A model generated the notes under the pieces. The model made no database searches, was not told where the DNA came from, and was given only the letters and a program-made list of their open reading frames with translations. A stretch of 64,000 bases of DNA from Mesorhizobium sp. B2-1-8 (lineage in GTDB: Bacteria > Pseudomonadota > Alphaproteobacteria > Rhizobiales > Rhizobiaceae): positions 2,597,501 to 2,661,500 of the forward strand of contig NZ_CP083952.1 of assembly GCF_006442545.2 (NCBI RefSeq), written 5' to 3'. This document shows, one piece after another, positions 9,636 through 18,919 of this stretch. Every line of letters begins with the position of its first letter. The first letter of the stretch is position 1. The position numbers and the translations under genes were made by a program.

Positions 9636-9706
9636 ATTAGAAGCGCGGAGTGGATTGCTCGGCAAGCCATCGGACGAGCTTCCCGACATTTCGGGGGACG
9701 TTTTCT

Positions 9707-9955
9707 TCAGTTGCCGGGCAACAGGCGCGCTTCCCGTGCGGCCTCGATGAACGCCATTCGGGCGGCTTCCGCCTTTGCTTCATCTTCCATCGCGGCTCGA
9801 CAGGCGTGATGAGCGGCCAGAATCTTGGGTGAGCCGCCATGGCGCAGCCTTTCACGGAGCAGTTCATCCGCCTGGCGCGCGCTAATGATGTTTCTGATGC
9901 TTCCGAAGATGCCTACCGTCACCGATACAGGAGCGGCAAACCAACCCTGAGCCAT
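9707..9955 (-). CDS. Small protein, probable DUF982 family
   Basis: An 82-residue protein of unknown function. The pattern VSVTVGIFGSIRNIISARQADELL, then H-x2-A-x2-A-x-E and ending AARMAFIEAAREARLL, resembles the rhizobial DUF982 proteins, which carry a ...AR.AFI.AA.EA... tail; this is recall of the family, not a search. The ATG at 9955 has GAGG eight bases upstream; a TTG at 10039 in frame is less likely. A 22-nt palindromic sequence matching the one in front of marR (31.1 kb) lies about 130 bp upstream on the same strand, which suggests shared control. Confidence 0.6.
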   Translation of the reverse strand: MAQGWFAAPVSVTVGIFGSIRNIISARQADELLRERLRHGGSPKILAAHHACRAAMEDEAKAEAARMAFIEAAREARLLPGN

Positions 9956-10081
9956 AACCAGACCTCGTACGTTACATCGCAGACATGAACAGAACCGCTC
10001 GCTTGGGCGGACCAACGGTTTCTTGCCTTCCGGAATCAAAGCCGGCTAACTGACCGTTGGGGCTGTCTTCGATGCGGAATT

Positions 10082-10103
10082 TATGTCACAGCATGACATA
10101 TAT
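10082..10103 (-). promoter_or_regulatory. Operator-like palindrome TATGTCA-N5-TGACATA (copy 1)
   Basis: TATGTCA (10082-10088), CAGCA, TGACATA (10094-10100), followed by TAT. Read on the minus strand the 22 bases match the site at 31099-31120 with two differences, both in the spacer. It lies upstream of the DUF982-type gene in the same orientation as the other copy lies upstream of marR. Confidence 0.65.
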
Positions 10104-10259
10104 GCATGAGAGCGGCGCCCGACAAGGTGTTCGAATTTCCAAGGCCGATTCTCTGTGTCGGAACATTGGCTACCCAGGATGGCCAGGCTGACATGGGTTC
10201 CATGGCTCCCCATACTCATGACGATCCTGCGACTTTGCGACGGACGATTGATCATCCAT

Positions 10260-11108
10260 TCACCGGTGACCCATGCCCCAGGCATGGCGCAATGAGGCGG
10301 GGGTTCGGATTGGCCGTCCAAAGCCTCGGAGCATACGCGCGACAGTATCGACCAGAAATGCGTTGGTGGGCGCCGTCGAACCGTCCGGCAGCAGAAGATT
10401 GTTCTCGAAGCCGACCCGGACATCTCCACCCAGCAGCGCCCCGGCGGACACGCAGGCAGCCTCGTCGCGGCCGAAGGCGCAGACCATGAAGGAACTGAAG
10501 GCCGGAATACCTGGCGAAAGAAACGGCAGCAGATCCATGGGCGCCGATTGCTGCGATGTCGTGTAGCGGCCAAGGACGAAGAGCACGGGAATGTCGTCCC
10601 AGGGGATCATGCCCCGCCGCTGTAGATCGCACAGGTACAGTGCCTCGCCGGGATCGTAGAGTATGATCTGCGGCAACACGCGTTCGCGCTTCAGCCAGCC
10701 GAGGAACGAGGCGAAAACCGGCTCGGCATCCCGGTCCGGGACAAGCTCGCGCAGTGCCAGCGAGACGGCCTCGGGCCTGGTCTCGCGAACCGCTTCCATC
10801 TGCCTGCCGGGCTGATAGACGCCAAGCGCCTCGCTGGTGATTTGCACCACCATTGCATTGCCAACCGTCCGTCGAATGGCGGCGGTGGCGGCGCGATAGG
10901 CGTCGGGGTCGAGAATGTGCCGGCCATCCCGGTCGCGCACATGCAGGTGAATCATGGCCGCGCCGGCCTCGAGGCACTCGGCCGCCGTCCGCGCCAGTTC
11001 GGCCGGCGTCATCGGCAAGCCCGGATGGTCGGCCTTGCTGCGTCTGCCGCCATTCGGCGCGACGGCGATCGCGACGGGCCTGTCCGAGGATTGGGACTGC
11101 ATGCGCAT
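10260..11108 (-). CDS. Beta-keto acid cleavage enzyme family protein (BKACE / DUF849, Kce-like)
   Basis: Predicted zinc enzyme of 282 residues. The founding member, 3-keto-5-aminohexanoate cleavage enzyme, condenses a beta-keto acid with acetyl-CoA to give an aminoacyl-CoA and acetoacetate; others act on different beta-keto acids. The metal-binding motif HLHVRD (His54, His56) and the distal GFENN segment near residue 235, matching the family's zinc-ligand Glu, are both visible. The family's extended active site and N-terminal strand (AIAVAPNGGRRSKADHPGLP) also fit. It is divergent from an RpiR regulator-aminotransferase-TRAP operon, suggesting a shared catabolic route. The exact substrate is unknown. 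Confidence 0.85.
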   Translation of the reverse strand: MRMQSQSSDRPVAIAVAPNGGRRSKADHPGLPMTPAELARTAAECLEAGAAMIHLHVRDRDGRHILDPDAYRAATAAIRRTVGNAMVVQITSEALGVYQPGRQMEAVRETRPEAVSLALRELVPDRDAEPVFASFLGWLKRERVLPQIILYDPGEALYLCDLQRRGMIPWDDIPVLFVLGRYTTSQQSAPMDLLPFLSPGIPAFSSFMVCAFGRDEAACVSAGALLGGDVRVGFENNLLLPDGSTAPTNAFLVDTVARMLRGFGRPIRTPASLRHAWGMGHR

Positions 11109-11140
11109 ACCGGTGGCTGGACAATTGGATCACCAACATA

Positions 11141-11157
11141 ACTTGTGAAACACTTGT
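11141..11157. promoter_or_regulatory. ACTTGT direct repeat in divergent promoter region, candidate RpiR operator
   Basis: Two ACTTGT hexamers (11141-11146 and 11152-11157) lie 11 bp apart, one helical turn, inside the 83-bp gap between the divergent BKACE and RpiR genes. The position fits an autoregulatory operator. No match to a published consensus is claimed. Confidence 0.35.
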
Positions 11158-11191
11158 TGCAAACGAAATCGATGCGCGGCAGACTGCCTCG

Positions 11192-12076
11192 ATGGACCAG
11201 GGGCCCTTGGCGGAACGCATCGTCGCGGAGTTCGACGGCATGTCGGCGCAGCTGCAGACCGCGGCTCGCTACATGCTCGACCATCCGAGCGACGTGGCCT
11301 TGCTTTCCATGCGCGAGCAGGCGCGGCAGGCGGGGGTGCAGCCGGCCACCATGACGCGTCTGGCCCAGCATCTCGGCTTCGAAGGATATGATGTCGTGCG
11401 CGATTCCTACGCCGCGGCGGTGCGCAGCGGATATCCCGGCTTTGCAGGAAAAGCGGGGGTCCAGCTGCGCAGCCAGAAGCTCAAGGGCGACCGCGCTCAA
11501 GCCGCCGAGATGCTGGACTCGCTAGCCGCCCAGTTCGCCCAGCTTGCCAGGCCAGATAGGCTGGACCGCATCGTGGCTGCGGCGAGACGGCTCTCGGCCG
11601 CGCGCCGGATCTATTGCCTCGGCCTGCGCTCCAGCCATCCTGTCGCCTGGCATATCCACTATGTCCTGTCGCTCGTTGGCGAGAAATCGGTGCTGCTCGA
11701 CGGCGTGGCCGGAACCGGTGCCGACGCGATTGGCCGCGCCACCAATGACGATGTGCTGCTCGTGGCGAGCGTGCTCCCCTACACCCGCCAGACGGTCGAG
11801 GTCGCCGAATATGCGGCCGGACGCGGTGTCTGCGTCGTCGCGATCACGGACAGCGAGGTGGCGCCGCTCGCCCAGATCGCGGCCGAGGTCATCCTCGTTC
11901 CAACGCAGACCCCATCCTTCCTCCACACCATGGCGCCGGCCTTCGCCGTAGCGGAAATCCTGGCAGCGGTCGTCGCCGGCCATGGCGGCGAGCAGGCGCT
12001 GGCGGAGATACGACGCACCGACGAACACCATGCGGCGCTCAATGTTCACCTGAAACCGCGGCTCGGCAAGAAATGA
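11192..12076 (+). CDS. RpiR-family transcriptional regulator (HTH + SIS domain)
   Basis: A 294-residue regulator with an N-terminal RpiR helix-turn-helix (MREQARQAGVQPATMTRLAQHLGFEGYD, ~residues 35-65) and a C-terminal SIS sugar-isomerase fold (RIYCLGLRSSHPVAWHIHY; VLLVASVLPYTRQTVEVAEYA) that normally senses a phosphorylated or related ligand. The ATG at 11192 is used because the HTH begins about 30 residues later as in relatives; the longer open frame upstream reads as antisense to the BKACE gene. The stop overlaps the aminotransferase start (ATGA). It probably controls both the downstream genes and the divergent BKACE gene. Confidence 0.9.
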   Translation: MDQGPLAERIVAEFDGMSAQLQTAARYMLDHPSDVALLSMREQARQAGVQPATMTRLAQHLGFEGYDVVRDSYAAAVRSGYPGFAGKAGVQLRSQKLKGDRAQAAEMLDSLAAQFAQLARPDRLDRIVAAARRLSAARRIYCLGLRSSHPVAWHIHYVLSLVGEKSVLLDGVAGTGADAIGRATNDDVLLVASVLPYTRQTVEVAEYAAGRGVCVVAITDSEVAPLAQIAAEVILVPTQTPSFLHTMAPAFAVAEILAAVVAGHGGEQALAEIRRTDEHHAALNVHLKPRLGKK

Positions 12077-13419
12077 CCCATCTTCTCCATCGCACCACCA
12101 AAGGTTCGCTTCCGATCGCCGTCGGCGGCAAAGGCATCCAGATATTCGACAGCGACGGCCGCTCCTACATCGATGCATCCGGCGGCGCGGCGGTGTCGTG
12201 TCTCGGCCACGGCCATCCCGACGTCATCGCCGCCTTGCATGAACAACTCGACCGCATCGCCTATGCCCACACCGGCTTCTTCAGTACGGAGGCGGCCGAA
12301 CGTTTGGCCGACCGCCTGGTTGAAGACGCCCCGGCCGGGATCAGCCATGCCTATCTCTTGAGCGGCGGATCGGAAGCGGTGGAGGCGGCGCTGAAGATGG
12401 CGCGGCAATATTTTGTCGAGAAAGGCGAGCCGCGGCGGCGTCACGTCATCGCCCGCCGCCAGAGCTATCACGGCAACACTCTTGGCGCGCTCGCCACGGG
12501 CGGCAATGAATGGCGGCGGCGGCAATTTCAGCCGCTTCTCATCGAAACCCATCATATCGATCCATGTTTCGCCTATCGCCATCAACTGCCTGATGAAAGC
12601 GATGCCGACTACGCAGCGCGGGCAGCACAGGCCCTGGAGGACAAGATACTCGAACTCGGCTCCGGCGAGGTCATCGCCTTTGTCGCCGAGACGGTGGTCG
12701 GTGCGACCGCCGGCGCCGTGCCGCCGGTGGCGGACTACCTGAAGCGCGTCCGCGCCATCTGCGACCGTTACGGCGTGCTGCTCATCCTCGACGAGGTAAT
12801 GTGCGGCATGGGCCGCACCGGCACGCTTCACGCCTGCGAACAGGACGGTGTCGTTCCCGATCTCATGACCATCGCCAAGGCGCTAGGCGGCGGTTATCAG
12901 CCCGTCGGCGCCGTGCTGCTCGGCCAGCATATCTTCGACGCCTTCGCCAACGGCTCCGGCTTCTTCCAGCACGGCCACACCTATATGGGTCATCCGATGG
13001 CCGCGGCGGCCGGCCTTGCCGTCCAGGAGGTGATCCGTCGCGACCATCTGCTCGACAACGTCAAGGCGATGGGCATGCATCTGCAACGGCGCCTGGGCGA
13101 ACGCTTCGGCAATAATCATCATGTCGGCGACATTCGCGGCCGTGGCCTGTTCCAGGCGATCGAACTGGTCGCCGACCGCGGTTCGAAGGAGCCTTTCGAT
13201 CCGGCGCTGAAGCTCAACGTCCGCATCAAGCGCGAAGCCATGAACAACGGCCTGATGGTCTATCCCATGGGCGGCACGATCGACGGCGTCAGAGGCGACC
13301 ATGTGCTGCTCGCGCCGCCGTTCATTTCCACCAGCCAGGACATCGATGCCATCGTCGAACGGCTCGGCGATGCCGTCGATGCAGCCTTGCGCGCTCCCGA
13401 CTTGGCGGGACGCGCCTGA
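12073..13419 (+). CDS. Class III (PLP-dependent) aminotransferase
   Basis: A 448-residue fold-type I aminotransferase of the omega/beta-alanine-pyruvate type. Visible landmarks are GGSEAVEAALKMARQY (PLP phosphate loop), RRQSYHGNTLGALATGG, the Asp-containing LLILDEVMCGMGRTGT and the PLP lysine in MTIAKALGGGYQPVGAVL. It would move an amino group from a substrate amine or beta/gamma-amino acid to a keto acid. Together with the divergent beta-keto acid cleavage enzyme it suggests catabolism of an amino-bearing compound that passes through a beta-keto acid. The start overlaps the rpiR stop by four bases. Confidence 0.92.
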   Translation: MTHLLHRTTKGSLPIAVGGKGIQIFDSDGRSYIDASGGAAVSCLGHGHPDVIAALHEQLDRIAYAHTGFFSTEAAERLADRLVEDAPAGISHAYLLSGGSEAVEAALKMARQYFVEKGEPRRRHVIARRQSYHGNTLGALATGGNEWRRRQFQPLLIETHHIDPCFAYRHQLPDESDADYAARAAQALEDKILELGSGEVIAFVAETVVGATAGAVPPVADYLKRVRAICDRYGVLLILDEVMCGMGRTGTLHACEQDGVVPDLMTIAKALGGGYQPVGAVLLGQHIFDAFANGSGFFQHGHTYMGHPMAAAAGLAVQEVIRRDHLLDNVKAMGMHLQRRLGERFGNNHHVGDIRGRGLFQAIELVADRGSKEPFDPALKLNVRIKREAMNNGLMVYPMGGTIDGVRGDHVLLAPPFISTSQDIDAIVERLGDAVDAALRAPDLAGRA

Positions 13420-13467
13420 CCAGAGCCCGGCGCAAGGCCGGACCAAACCACCAGAGAGGTAGTCGAA

Positions 13468-14436
13468 ATGCGTAGTCTGCTGAAAACCCTGATAGCCGCG
13501 GGCGCGGCGGGGTGTCTGCTTGCCGCCACACCCTCGTTCGCCGAGCAGAAGTTCATCACCATAGGCACCGGCGGCGTGACCGGCGTCTATTATGCCGTTG
13601 GCGGCGCCATTTGCCGGCTCATGAACAAGGACAGGCAGAAGACCGGCATACGCTGCTCGACCGAATCGACCGGCGGTTCGGTTTTCAACGTCAATTCGAT
13701 CAATACCGGCGACCTCGATTTCGGCCTTACCCAGTCCGACGTGCAGTTTCAGGCCTATAACGGCGTCGGCAATTTCGACGGCAAGGCGGTAAAGGATCTG
13801 CGCGCGGTCTTCTCGGTCCACCCCGAACCGTTCACCGTGCTGGCGCGGCCCGATGCGGGCGTGAAGACCTTCGAGGATTTCAAAGGCAAGCGCTTTAATG
13901 TCGGCAATCCCGGTTCCGGCACGCGGTCCTCGATGGAAGAGCTGTTGAAGCAGATGGGCTGGACCCTGAAGGACTTTTCGCTAGCCGCCGAGCTCAAGGC
14001 CGATGAGCAGGGCAGTGCGCTTTGCGACAACAAGATCGACGGCTTCTTCTATGGCGTCGGACATCCGTCAGCCGCGATCCAGGATCCGACGACCGCCTGC
14101 GGCGCCAAGCTCGTTCCGCTGACCGGCCACGCCGTCGACGCGCTGGTGAAGGCGCACCCCTATTATTCGGTCGCGACCATCCCCGGCGGCATGTACGCCA
14201 ACAATCCCGATCCGACGACGACGTTCGGCGTGCGCGCCACCGTGGTCACGAGCGCCAAGACCCCGGACGACGTGGTCTACGAAATGGTCAAGGCGGTTTT
14301 CGAGAACTTTGACGACTTCAAGAAGCTGCATCCGGCTTTCGCCAATCTCGACCCCAAGGAGATGATCAAGGCCGGCCTCTCGGCGCCGCTGCATCCCGGC
14401 GCCGAGCGCTACTACAAGGAAAAAGGCTGGCTCTGA
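13468..14436 (+). CDS. TAXI-family TRAP transporter solute receptor
   Basis: Periplasmic receptor of 322 residues. A Sec signal peptide ends near residue 26 (ATPSFA). The mature N-terminus [25 protein letters not shown] is the diagnostic TAXI motif that binds small acids such as glutamate or related ligands in characterised cases. [15 protein letters not shown] and GFLTQSD-like [12 protein letters not shown] follow. A GAGAGG ribosome site precedes the ATG. It lies 48 bp after the aminotransferase gene and 87 bp before the fused TRAP permease gene, giving a complete TAXI-TRAP system. Confidence 0.94.
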   Translation: MRSLLKTLIAAGAAGCLLAATPSFAEQKFITIGTGGVTGVYYAVGGAICRLMNKDRQKTGIRCSTESTGGSVFNVNSINTGDLDFGLTQSDVQFQAYNGVGNFDGKAVKDLRAVFSVHPEPFTVLARPDAGVKTFEDFKGKRFNVGNPGSGTRSSMEELLKQMGWTLKDFSLAAELKADEQGSALCDNKIDGFFYGVGHPSAAIQDPTTACGAKLVPLTGHAVDALVKAHPYYSVATIPGGMYANNPDPTTTFGVRATVVTSAKTPDDVVYEMVKAVFENFDDFKKLHPAFANLDPKEMIKAGLSAPLHPGAERYYKEKGWL

Positions 14437-14523
14437 GCTTCAGCTGGGCCGGGCTGCCTGAAGGGCGGTCCGGCCACGGAGCCGAAAAGACCAAAATGAA
14501 AAAACAATCGGTCGAGGGGAACA

Positions 14524-17130
14524 ATGACAGACCAGTTCCGCAAGGCAGGAGCACCTGAAGACGTCGATATCGACAGACTGAACGAGATTGTCGCGGAAGC
14601 GGATACGGGCGGCCGCAAGCCGACCGGCCTGGCCGCGCATCTGGTCTTGGCGGTCGCGCTGGCCTGGTCGCTGTTCCAGCTTTGGTACTCCTCGCCGATC
14701 CCTTTCATGCTCGGTTTCGGCGTCGTCAGCGACGGCATTGCGCGTTCCATTCATCTGGCCTTTGCGCTGTTCCTGGCGCTCGTCACCTTCCCCGCTTTCA
14801 AAAGCTCTTCACGCAGCCGCGTTCCATTGCCCGACTGGATCCTTGCCATAGCCGGCGCTGCGGCGGCGCTTTACCTCGTCGTCTTCTACGGCGAGATCGC
14901 CACCCGGCCCGGGCTCCCCACGACCGCGGATCTCGTCATCTCCATCATCGGCATCGTCATACTGATGGAAGCCGCCCGGCGAGCCGTCGGTCCCGCCATC
15001 ACCGTCATCGCCGGGCTGATGCTGATCTACATTTTCGTCGGCCCCTATATGCCCGGCCTGCTGGCGCACAAAGGCGCGACGCTGTCGCGCGCCGCCTCGC
15101 AGATGTGGCTCACTTCCGAGGGCGTGTTCGGCGTCGCGCTCGGTGTCTCGACCAACGTCGTCTTCATGTTCGTGCTGTTTGGAACGCTGCTCGAGCGTGC
15201 CGGGGCAGGCGGCTATTTCATCCTGCTTGCCTTCTCCGTCCTCGGCAAATATCGCGGCGGCCCCGCCAAGGCCGGGGTCGTCGCATCAGGCCTGACAGGC
15301 ATGATTTCCGGATCGTCGATCGCCAATGTCGTCACCACCGGCACCTTCACCATTCCCCTGATGAAGCGCGTCGGCTACACGCCGGTCAAAGCCGGCGCCA
15401 TCGAATGTGCCGCCGGCGTCAACGGGCAGATCATGCCGCCCGTGATGGGGGCAGCCGCCTTCCTCATCGCCGAATATGTCGGCATTTCCTATGCCGAGGT
15501 GGTCAAGCACGCCTTCTTTCCCGCGCTGCTTACCTACGGCTCGCTCTTCTATATCGTCGACATCGAAGCGATGAAGATGGGCCTGAAGGGCCTGCCGTCG
15601 CGCAGCCGCCATCCCGCCTTGCAAGGGGCGCTGCGCTCGCTGATGGGCATCTGCGCCTTCGTCATCCTGGCCGGACTCGTCTATTACGGCATCGGCTGGA
15701 CCAAGACCGCGTTCGGCAGCGCCGCGACCTGGATGATCGTCGCGGCGCTTGCCGTCGTCTATGTCGGTCTCGTCGCTTACAGGGCAAAGCATCCCGACTT
15801 GCCGCTCAACAGCCTCAAGGGCGATATCCTGGAAATTCCGCATTTCGGTGAGACGGCACGGACAGGCCTGCATTTCCTGCTGCCGGTGGTGCTCCTCATC
15901 TGGTGCCTGATGGTCGAGGAGCTTTCGCCCGGCCTTTCCGCCTTCTGGGGCTCCGCCGCCTTGATGGTATTGGTCGTCACACAGCGCCCGCTGACGGCGT
16001 TCTTTCGCAAGCAAGATCTCATGCCGCGTTGGCGCGAAGGTTTCGTCGATCTCATCGAGGGGCTGTCGGCCGCGGCGCGCAACATGACCACGGTCGGCAT
16101 CGCCACGGCGACGGCCGGCATCATCGTCGGCACGGTGCTGTTGACCGGTGTCGGGCTTGTGATGACCGAACTCGTCGAATTCATCTCGGCCGGCAGCTTC
16201 ATCGTCATGCTGCTGTTCACCGCCCTCATCTGCATCATTCTGGGAATGGGCATGCCGACCACGGCCAGCTATGTCGTCGTCGCCACGCTGATGGCGCCGG
16301 TGATGGTCGACCTCGCCGCGCAGAACGACCTGGCCGTACCGCTGGTAGCCGTGCATCTCTTCGTCTTCTATTTCGGGCTGATGGCCGATGTGACGCCACC
16401 GGTCGGTCTAGCGGCGTATGCCGCGGCCGCGATTTCGGGCGCCGATCCGGTCAAGACCGGCTTTCAGGGATTCAAGTACGAAATCAGGACGGCATTGCTG
16501 CCGTTCATCTTCATCTTCAACAACGGCCTGCTGATGATCGACATCCAGGGGCCGCTGGATTTCATCATGGTCATCGCCACATCGGCGCTGGCAATGGTGG
16601 CCTTTGTGGCGGCGACGCAGAACTGGTTCCTGGTTCGCAACCGGTGGTACGAGGCCATTGCGCTGTTGCTGATCTGCTTCACGCTGTTTCGGCCGGGCTA
16701 TTGGCTCGATCTGGTCGATGAGCCCTTTGTTGCAAAACCCGTATCGCAATTGAACCAGACGATCGATGCCACGCCCGCCGGTCAAGCGGTTCGTGTCAAG
16801 CTGAAGACGGTCAACATCAACGGCGACGAGATCGAGAAACTGATCAGGCTCGATCTCGCCGAAGGCAAAAATGCGGCGGAGCGGCTGGAAAGCGCGGGAC
16901 TGACCGTGAGTGCGCTCGGCGACACGATGACAGTCGGGATCGTGCGTCTCGGCAGCCAGGCGGCAAAATTCGGTCTGCAGCCCGGAGACGAAATCATCGG
17001 GGTCATGGTGCCGAGCAGCCGGCCGTCACGCTACTGGTTCGTGCTTCCGGCGCTCTTGCTGTTCGGGCTGGTTTTCTGGCTGCAGAGACGCCGAAGGGCG
17101 GATAGCCTGGCGGCTGCAGCAGCACCTTAA
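14524..17130 (+). CDS. TRAP transporter fused permease (DctQM type) with C-terminal DUF3394/PDZ-like domain
   Basis: An 868-residue inner-membrane protein that combines the small and large TRAP permease subunits, the usual partner of TAXI receptors. After a soluble N-terminus (~45 residues) come the DctQ-like helices, then the DctM-like domain with GVVASGLTGMISGSSIANVVTTGTFTIPLM and GMGMPTTASYVVVATLMAPV. Residues ~730-845 are soluble and include AAERLESAGLTVSALGD and GLQPGDEIIGVMV, the PDZ-like DUF3394 region, followed by one last helix. It uses an ion gradient for uptake. The gene ends convergently with the small membrane-protein gene on the other strand, overlapping by four bases. Confidence 0.94.
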   Translation: MTDQFRKAGAPEDVDIDRLNEIVAEADTGGRKPTGLAAHLVLAVALAWSLFQLWYSSPIPFMLGFGVVSDGIARSIHLAFALFLALVTFPAFKSSSRSRVPLPDWILAIAGAAAALYLVVFYGEIATRPGLPTTADLVISIIGIVILMEAARRAVGPAITVIAGLMLIYIFVGPYMPGLLAHKGATLSRAASQMWLTSEGVFGVALGVSTNVVFMFVLFGTLLERAGAGGYFILLAFSVLGKYRGGPAKAGVVASGLTGMISGSSIANVVTTGTFTIPLMKRVGYTPVKAGAIECAAGVNGQIMPPVMGAAAFLIAEYVGISYAEVVKHAFFPALLTYGSLFYIVDIEAMKMGLKGLPSRSRHPALQGALRSLMGICAFVILAGLVYYGIGWTKTAFGSAATWMIVAALAVVYVGLVAYRAKHPDLPLNSLKGDILEIPHFGETARTGLHFLLPVVLLIWCLMVEELSPGLSAFWGSAALMVLVVTQRPLTAFFRKQDLMPRWREGFVDLIEGLSAAARNMTTVGIATATAGIIVGTVLLTGVGLVMTELVEFISAGSFIVMLLFTALICIILGMGMPTTASYVVVATLMAPVMVDLAAQNDLAVPLVAVHLFVFYFGLMADVTPPVGLAAYAAAAISGADPVKTGFQGFKYEIRTALLPFIFIFNNGLLMIDIQGPLDFIMVIATSALAMVAFVAATQNWFLVRNRWYEAIALLLICFTLFRPGYWLDLVDEPFVAKPVSQLNQTIDATPAGQAVRVKLKTVNINGDEIEKLIRLDLAEGKNAAERLESAGLTVSALGDTMTVGIVRLGSQAAKFGLQPGDEIIGVMVPSSRPSRYWFVLPALLLFGLVFWLQRRRRADSLAAAAAP

Positions 17131-17459
17131 AGCACGTCGCGTTCGAGCGGATTCATGCGACGCGGTTCGGGCCTCTGCCTCACGCATGTCGCTGGCTTCT
17201 GTCCGTCATCGCCTTTCCTGGTCACGGGCCGGGCGATGCGGCTGACGGATCTGCGGCCGCGCCGGAATTGCAAGGCGCTGAGCCCGAATATTGCCCCGAG
17301 AGCGGCCCACAGGAAGGTGCTGAAGGTGAGCGGACTGGTAAGCCAGTCCAGCATGGACACCGCGTCGCCCGGCGCGGCGTAGGCGAGATAGCCAAGACTG
17401 GTCGACAGTGCAACGCCAGCACTCACCGCCAGTATGGTTTCGAAAATCGGTCTCGACAC
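17127..17459 (-). CDS. Small predicted two-helix membrane protein
   Basis: A 110-residue protein of unknown function with two likely transmembrane helices (ILAVSAGVALSTSLGYLAYAA and FSTFLWAALGAIFGLSAL, the first about residues 8-28) and a basic, arginine-rich cytoplasmic tail. It lies 86 bp downstream of the dctM gene on the same strand and could be the last gene of that TRAP operon. I recognise no family. The main doubt is that a short hydrophobic frame can arise by chance next to membrane-protein genes. Confidence 0.5.
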   Translation of the reverse strand: MSRPIFETILAVSAGVALSTSLGYLAYAAPGDAVSMLDWLTSPLTFSTFLWAALGAIFGLSALQFRRGRRSVSRIARPVTRKGDDGQKPATCVRQRPEPRRMNPLERDVL

Positions 17460-17545
17460 AGCGCCAAGGAACGCAAAAATGTGGCGCCATTCAAGCGCAA
17501 ACTATCAAATTCGATTGTTCCGCCGGCCTCGAATGGCCAAGCCAG

Positions 17546-18916
17546 TCAATTGCCGCCGTACATGACCTTCGGCAGCCACACGACGATCGAGGGGAACACA
17601 ATGCACAGGCCCACTCCGATGGCTTGCAGACACAAGAAGGGCACCGCGGATCTGAAGATCGTCGCCATTGAAATCTCCGGCGGCGCAACACTCTTCAGGT
17701 AAAACAGCGAATAGCCAAACGGCGGGCTCAGGAAAGCCATCTGCATGTTGACCATGAATATGACGCCGTACCAAAGCGGGACGTCTTCGGGAGCCACGCC
17801 GGCGAACCCAAACGCGCCGCCGAACTGAAGCGACTTGAGGATGGGCAGAAAGATCGGCACGGTCAGAAGGAGGATTCCCACCCAGTCCAGAAACATGCCG
17901 AGGACGAAAAGGATCGCCATCATCAGAATAAGAACGCCGTAGGGCGCCAGACCCGTTCCCAGAATGGACTCGGCCACGAAGTTCTGCCCGCCCTTCAAGA
18001 TGAAAAAGCCGACGAACATGGTGGCGCCGAAAAATATCCACATGACCATCGCCGTCGCCTTCAGGGTCGATACGCTGGCGTCGCGGATCGTGCCCCAGGT
18101 CAGGCGCCGGTGTGCGGCGCAGACGATGAAGGCACCGAACGTACCGATGCCGGCGGCCTCGACAGGCGTGGCAATGCCCATGAAGATAACCCCGAGCACA
18201 AGCAGGATCAGCAGTATCGGCATGAACGTGCGGCGCAAAAGCTTGAGTTTTTCGGTGAAGGCGATGCGCTCGTTCGGCGGCAACGCGGGTCCGAGCTTCG
18301 GGTTGATGTAGCAGCGCGCCGTCACGTAAGCGACATACATTCCCGACAGCAGCAGCCCGGGAAACACCGACCCGATCAAAAGTTCGCCCAGCGACTGCTG
18401 CGCGACGACGGCGTAGACGATCGCCATGACGGAGGGTGGGATGAGAATGCCAAGCGTCCCGCCGGCGAGAAGTGAGCCGCAGGCGAGCTTGGCGTCGTAG
18501 TTTCGGCGCAACATCGCCGGCAGCGCTATCATGCCCATCGTCACTTCCGTCGCCCCGACCACGCCTACCATCGCGGCCAGCAGCGTGCAGGAGATCACAG
18601 TGGCCGAGGCGAGCCCGCCCTTCAGCCCGCCCAGCCATTTGTAGACGACGTCGAACAACTCCTCGATGATACCCGCCTTCTCGAGAATCGCGGCCATGAA
18701 GATGAAAAGCGGCACCGCCGAGAGCTGGTAATCCGTCATGAACGGGAAGACCCGGGAGGGCAGCATGTTCAGCATGGCCGAGTTGCCGAACAGGAAGAGG
18801 AAAAGCACAGCAAGGCTGCCGGTGCAAAAGGCCATCGGCAGCCCGAGCAGCAGAAGTACGCCCAGGCCCCCGAACATCAATATGCTGAGCCACAGGATCG
18901 GAAGTTCGAGACCCAT
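17546..18916 (-). CDS. TRAP transporter large permease subunit (DctM-like)
   Basis: Integral membrane transporter of 456 residues in the DctM family with about 12 helices. Typical features are the N-terminal MAFCTGSLAVLFLFLFG region, GVVGATEVTMGMIALPAMLRRNYD, GGTLGILIPPSVMAIVYAVVA and MVNMQMAFLSPPFGYSLFYLKSV. Together with the DctQ-type protein it moves the ligand delivered by the DctP-type receptor, driven by an ion gradient. Three bases separate it from the upstream dctQ-type gene, so one transcript is likely. Confidence 0.94.
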   Translation of the reverse strand: MGLELPILWLSILMFGGLGVLLLLGLPMAFCTGSLAVLFLFLFGNSAMLNMLPSRVFPFMTDYQLSAVPLFIFMAAILEKAGIIEELFDVVYKWLGGLKGGLASATVISCTLLAAMVGVVGATEVTMGMIALPAMLRRNYDAKLACGSLLAGGTLGILIPPSVMAIVYAVVAQQSLGELLIGSVFPGLLLSGMYVAYVTARCYINPKLGPALPPNERIAFTEKLKLLRRTFMPILLILLVLGVIFMGIATPVEAAGIGTFGAFIVCAAHRRLTWGTIRDASVSTLKATAMVMWIFFGATMFVGFFILKGGQNFVAESILGTGLAPYGVLILMMAILFVLGMFLDWVGILLLTVPIFLPILKSLQFGGAFGFAGVAPEDVPLWYGVIFMVNMQMAFLSPPFGYSLFYLKSVAPPEISMATIFRSAVPFLCLQAIGVGLCIVFPSIVVWLPKVMYGGN

Positions 18917-18919
18917 CGC

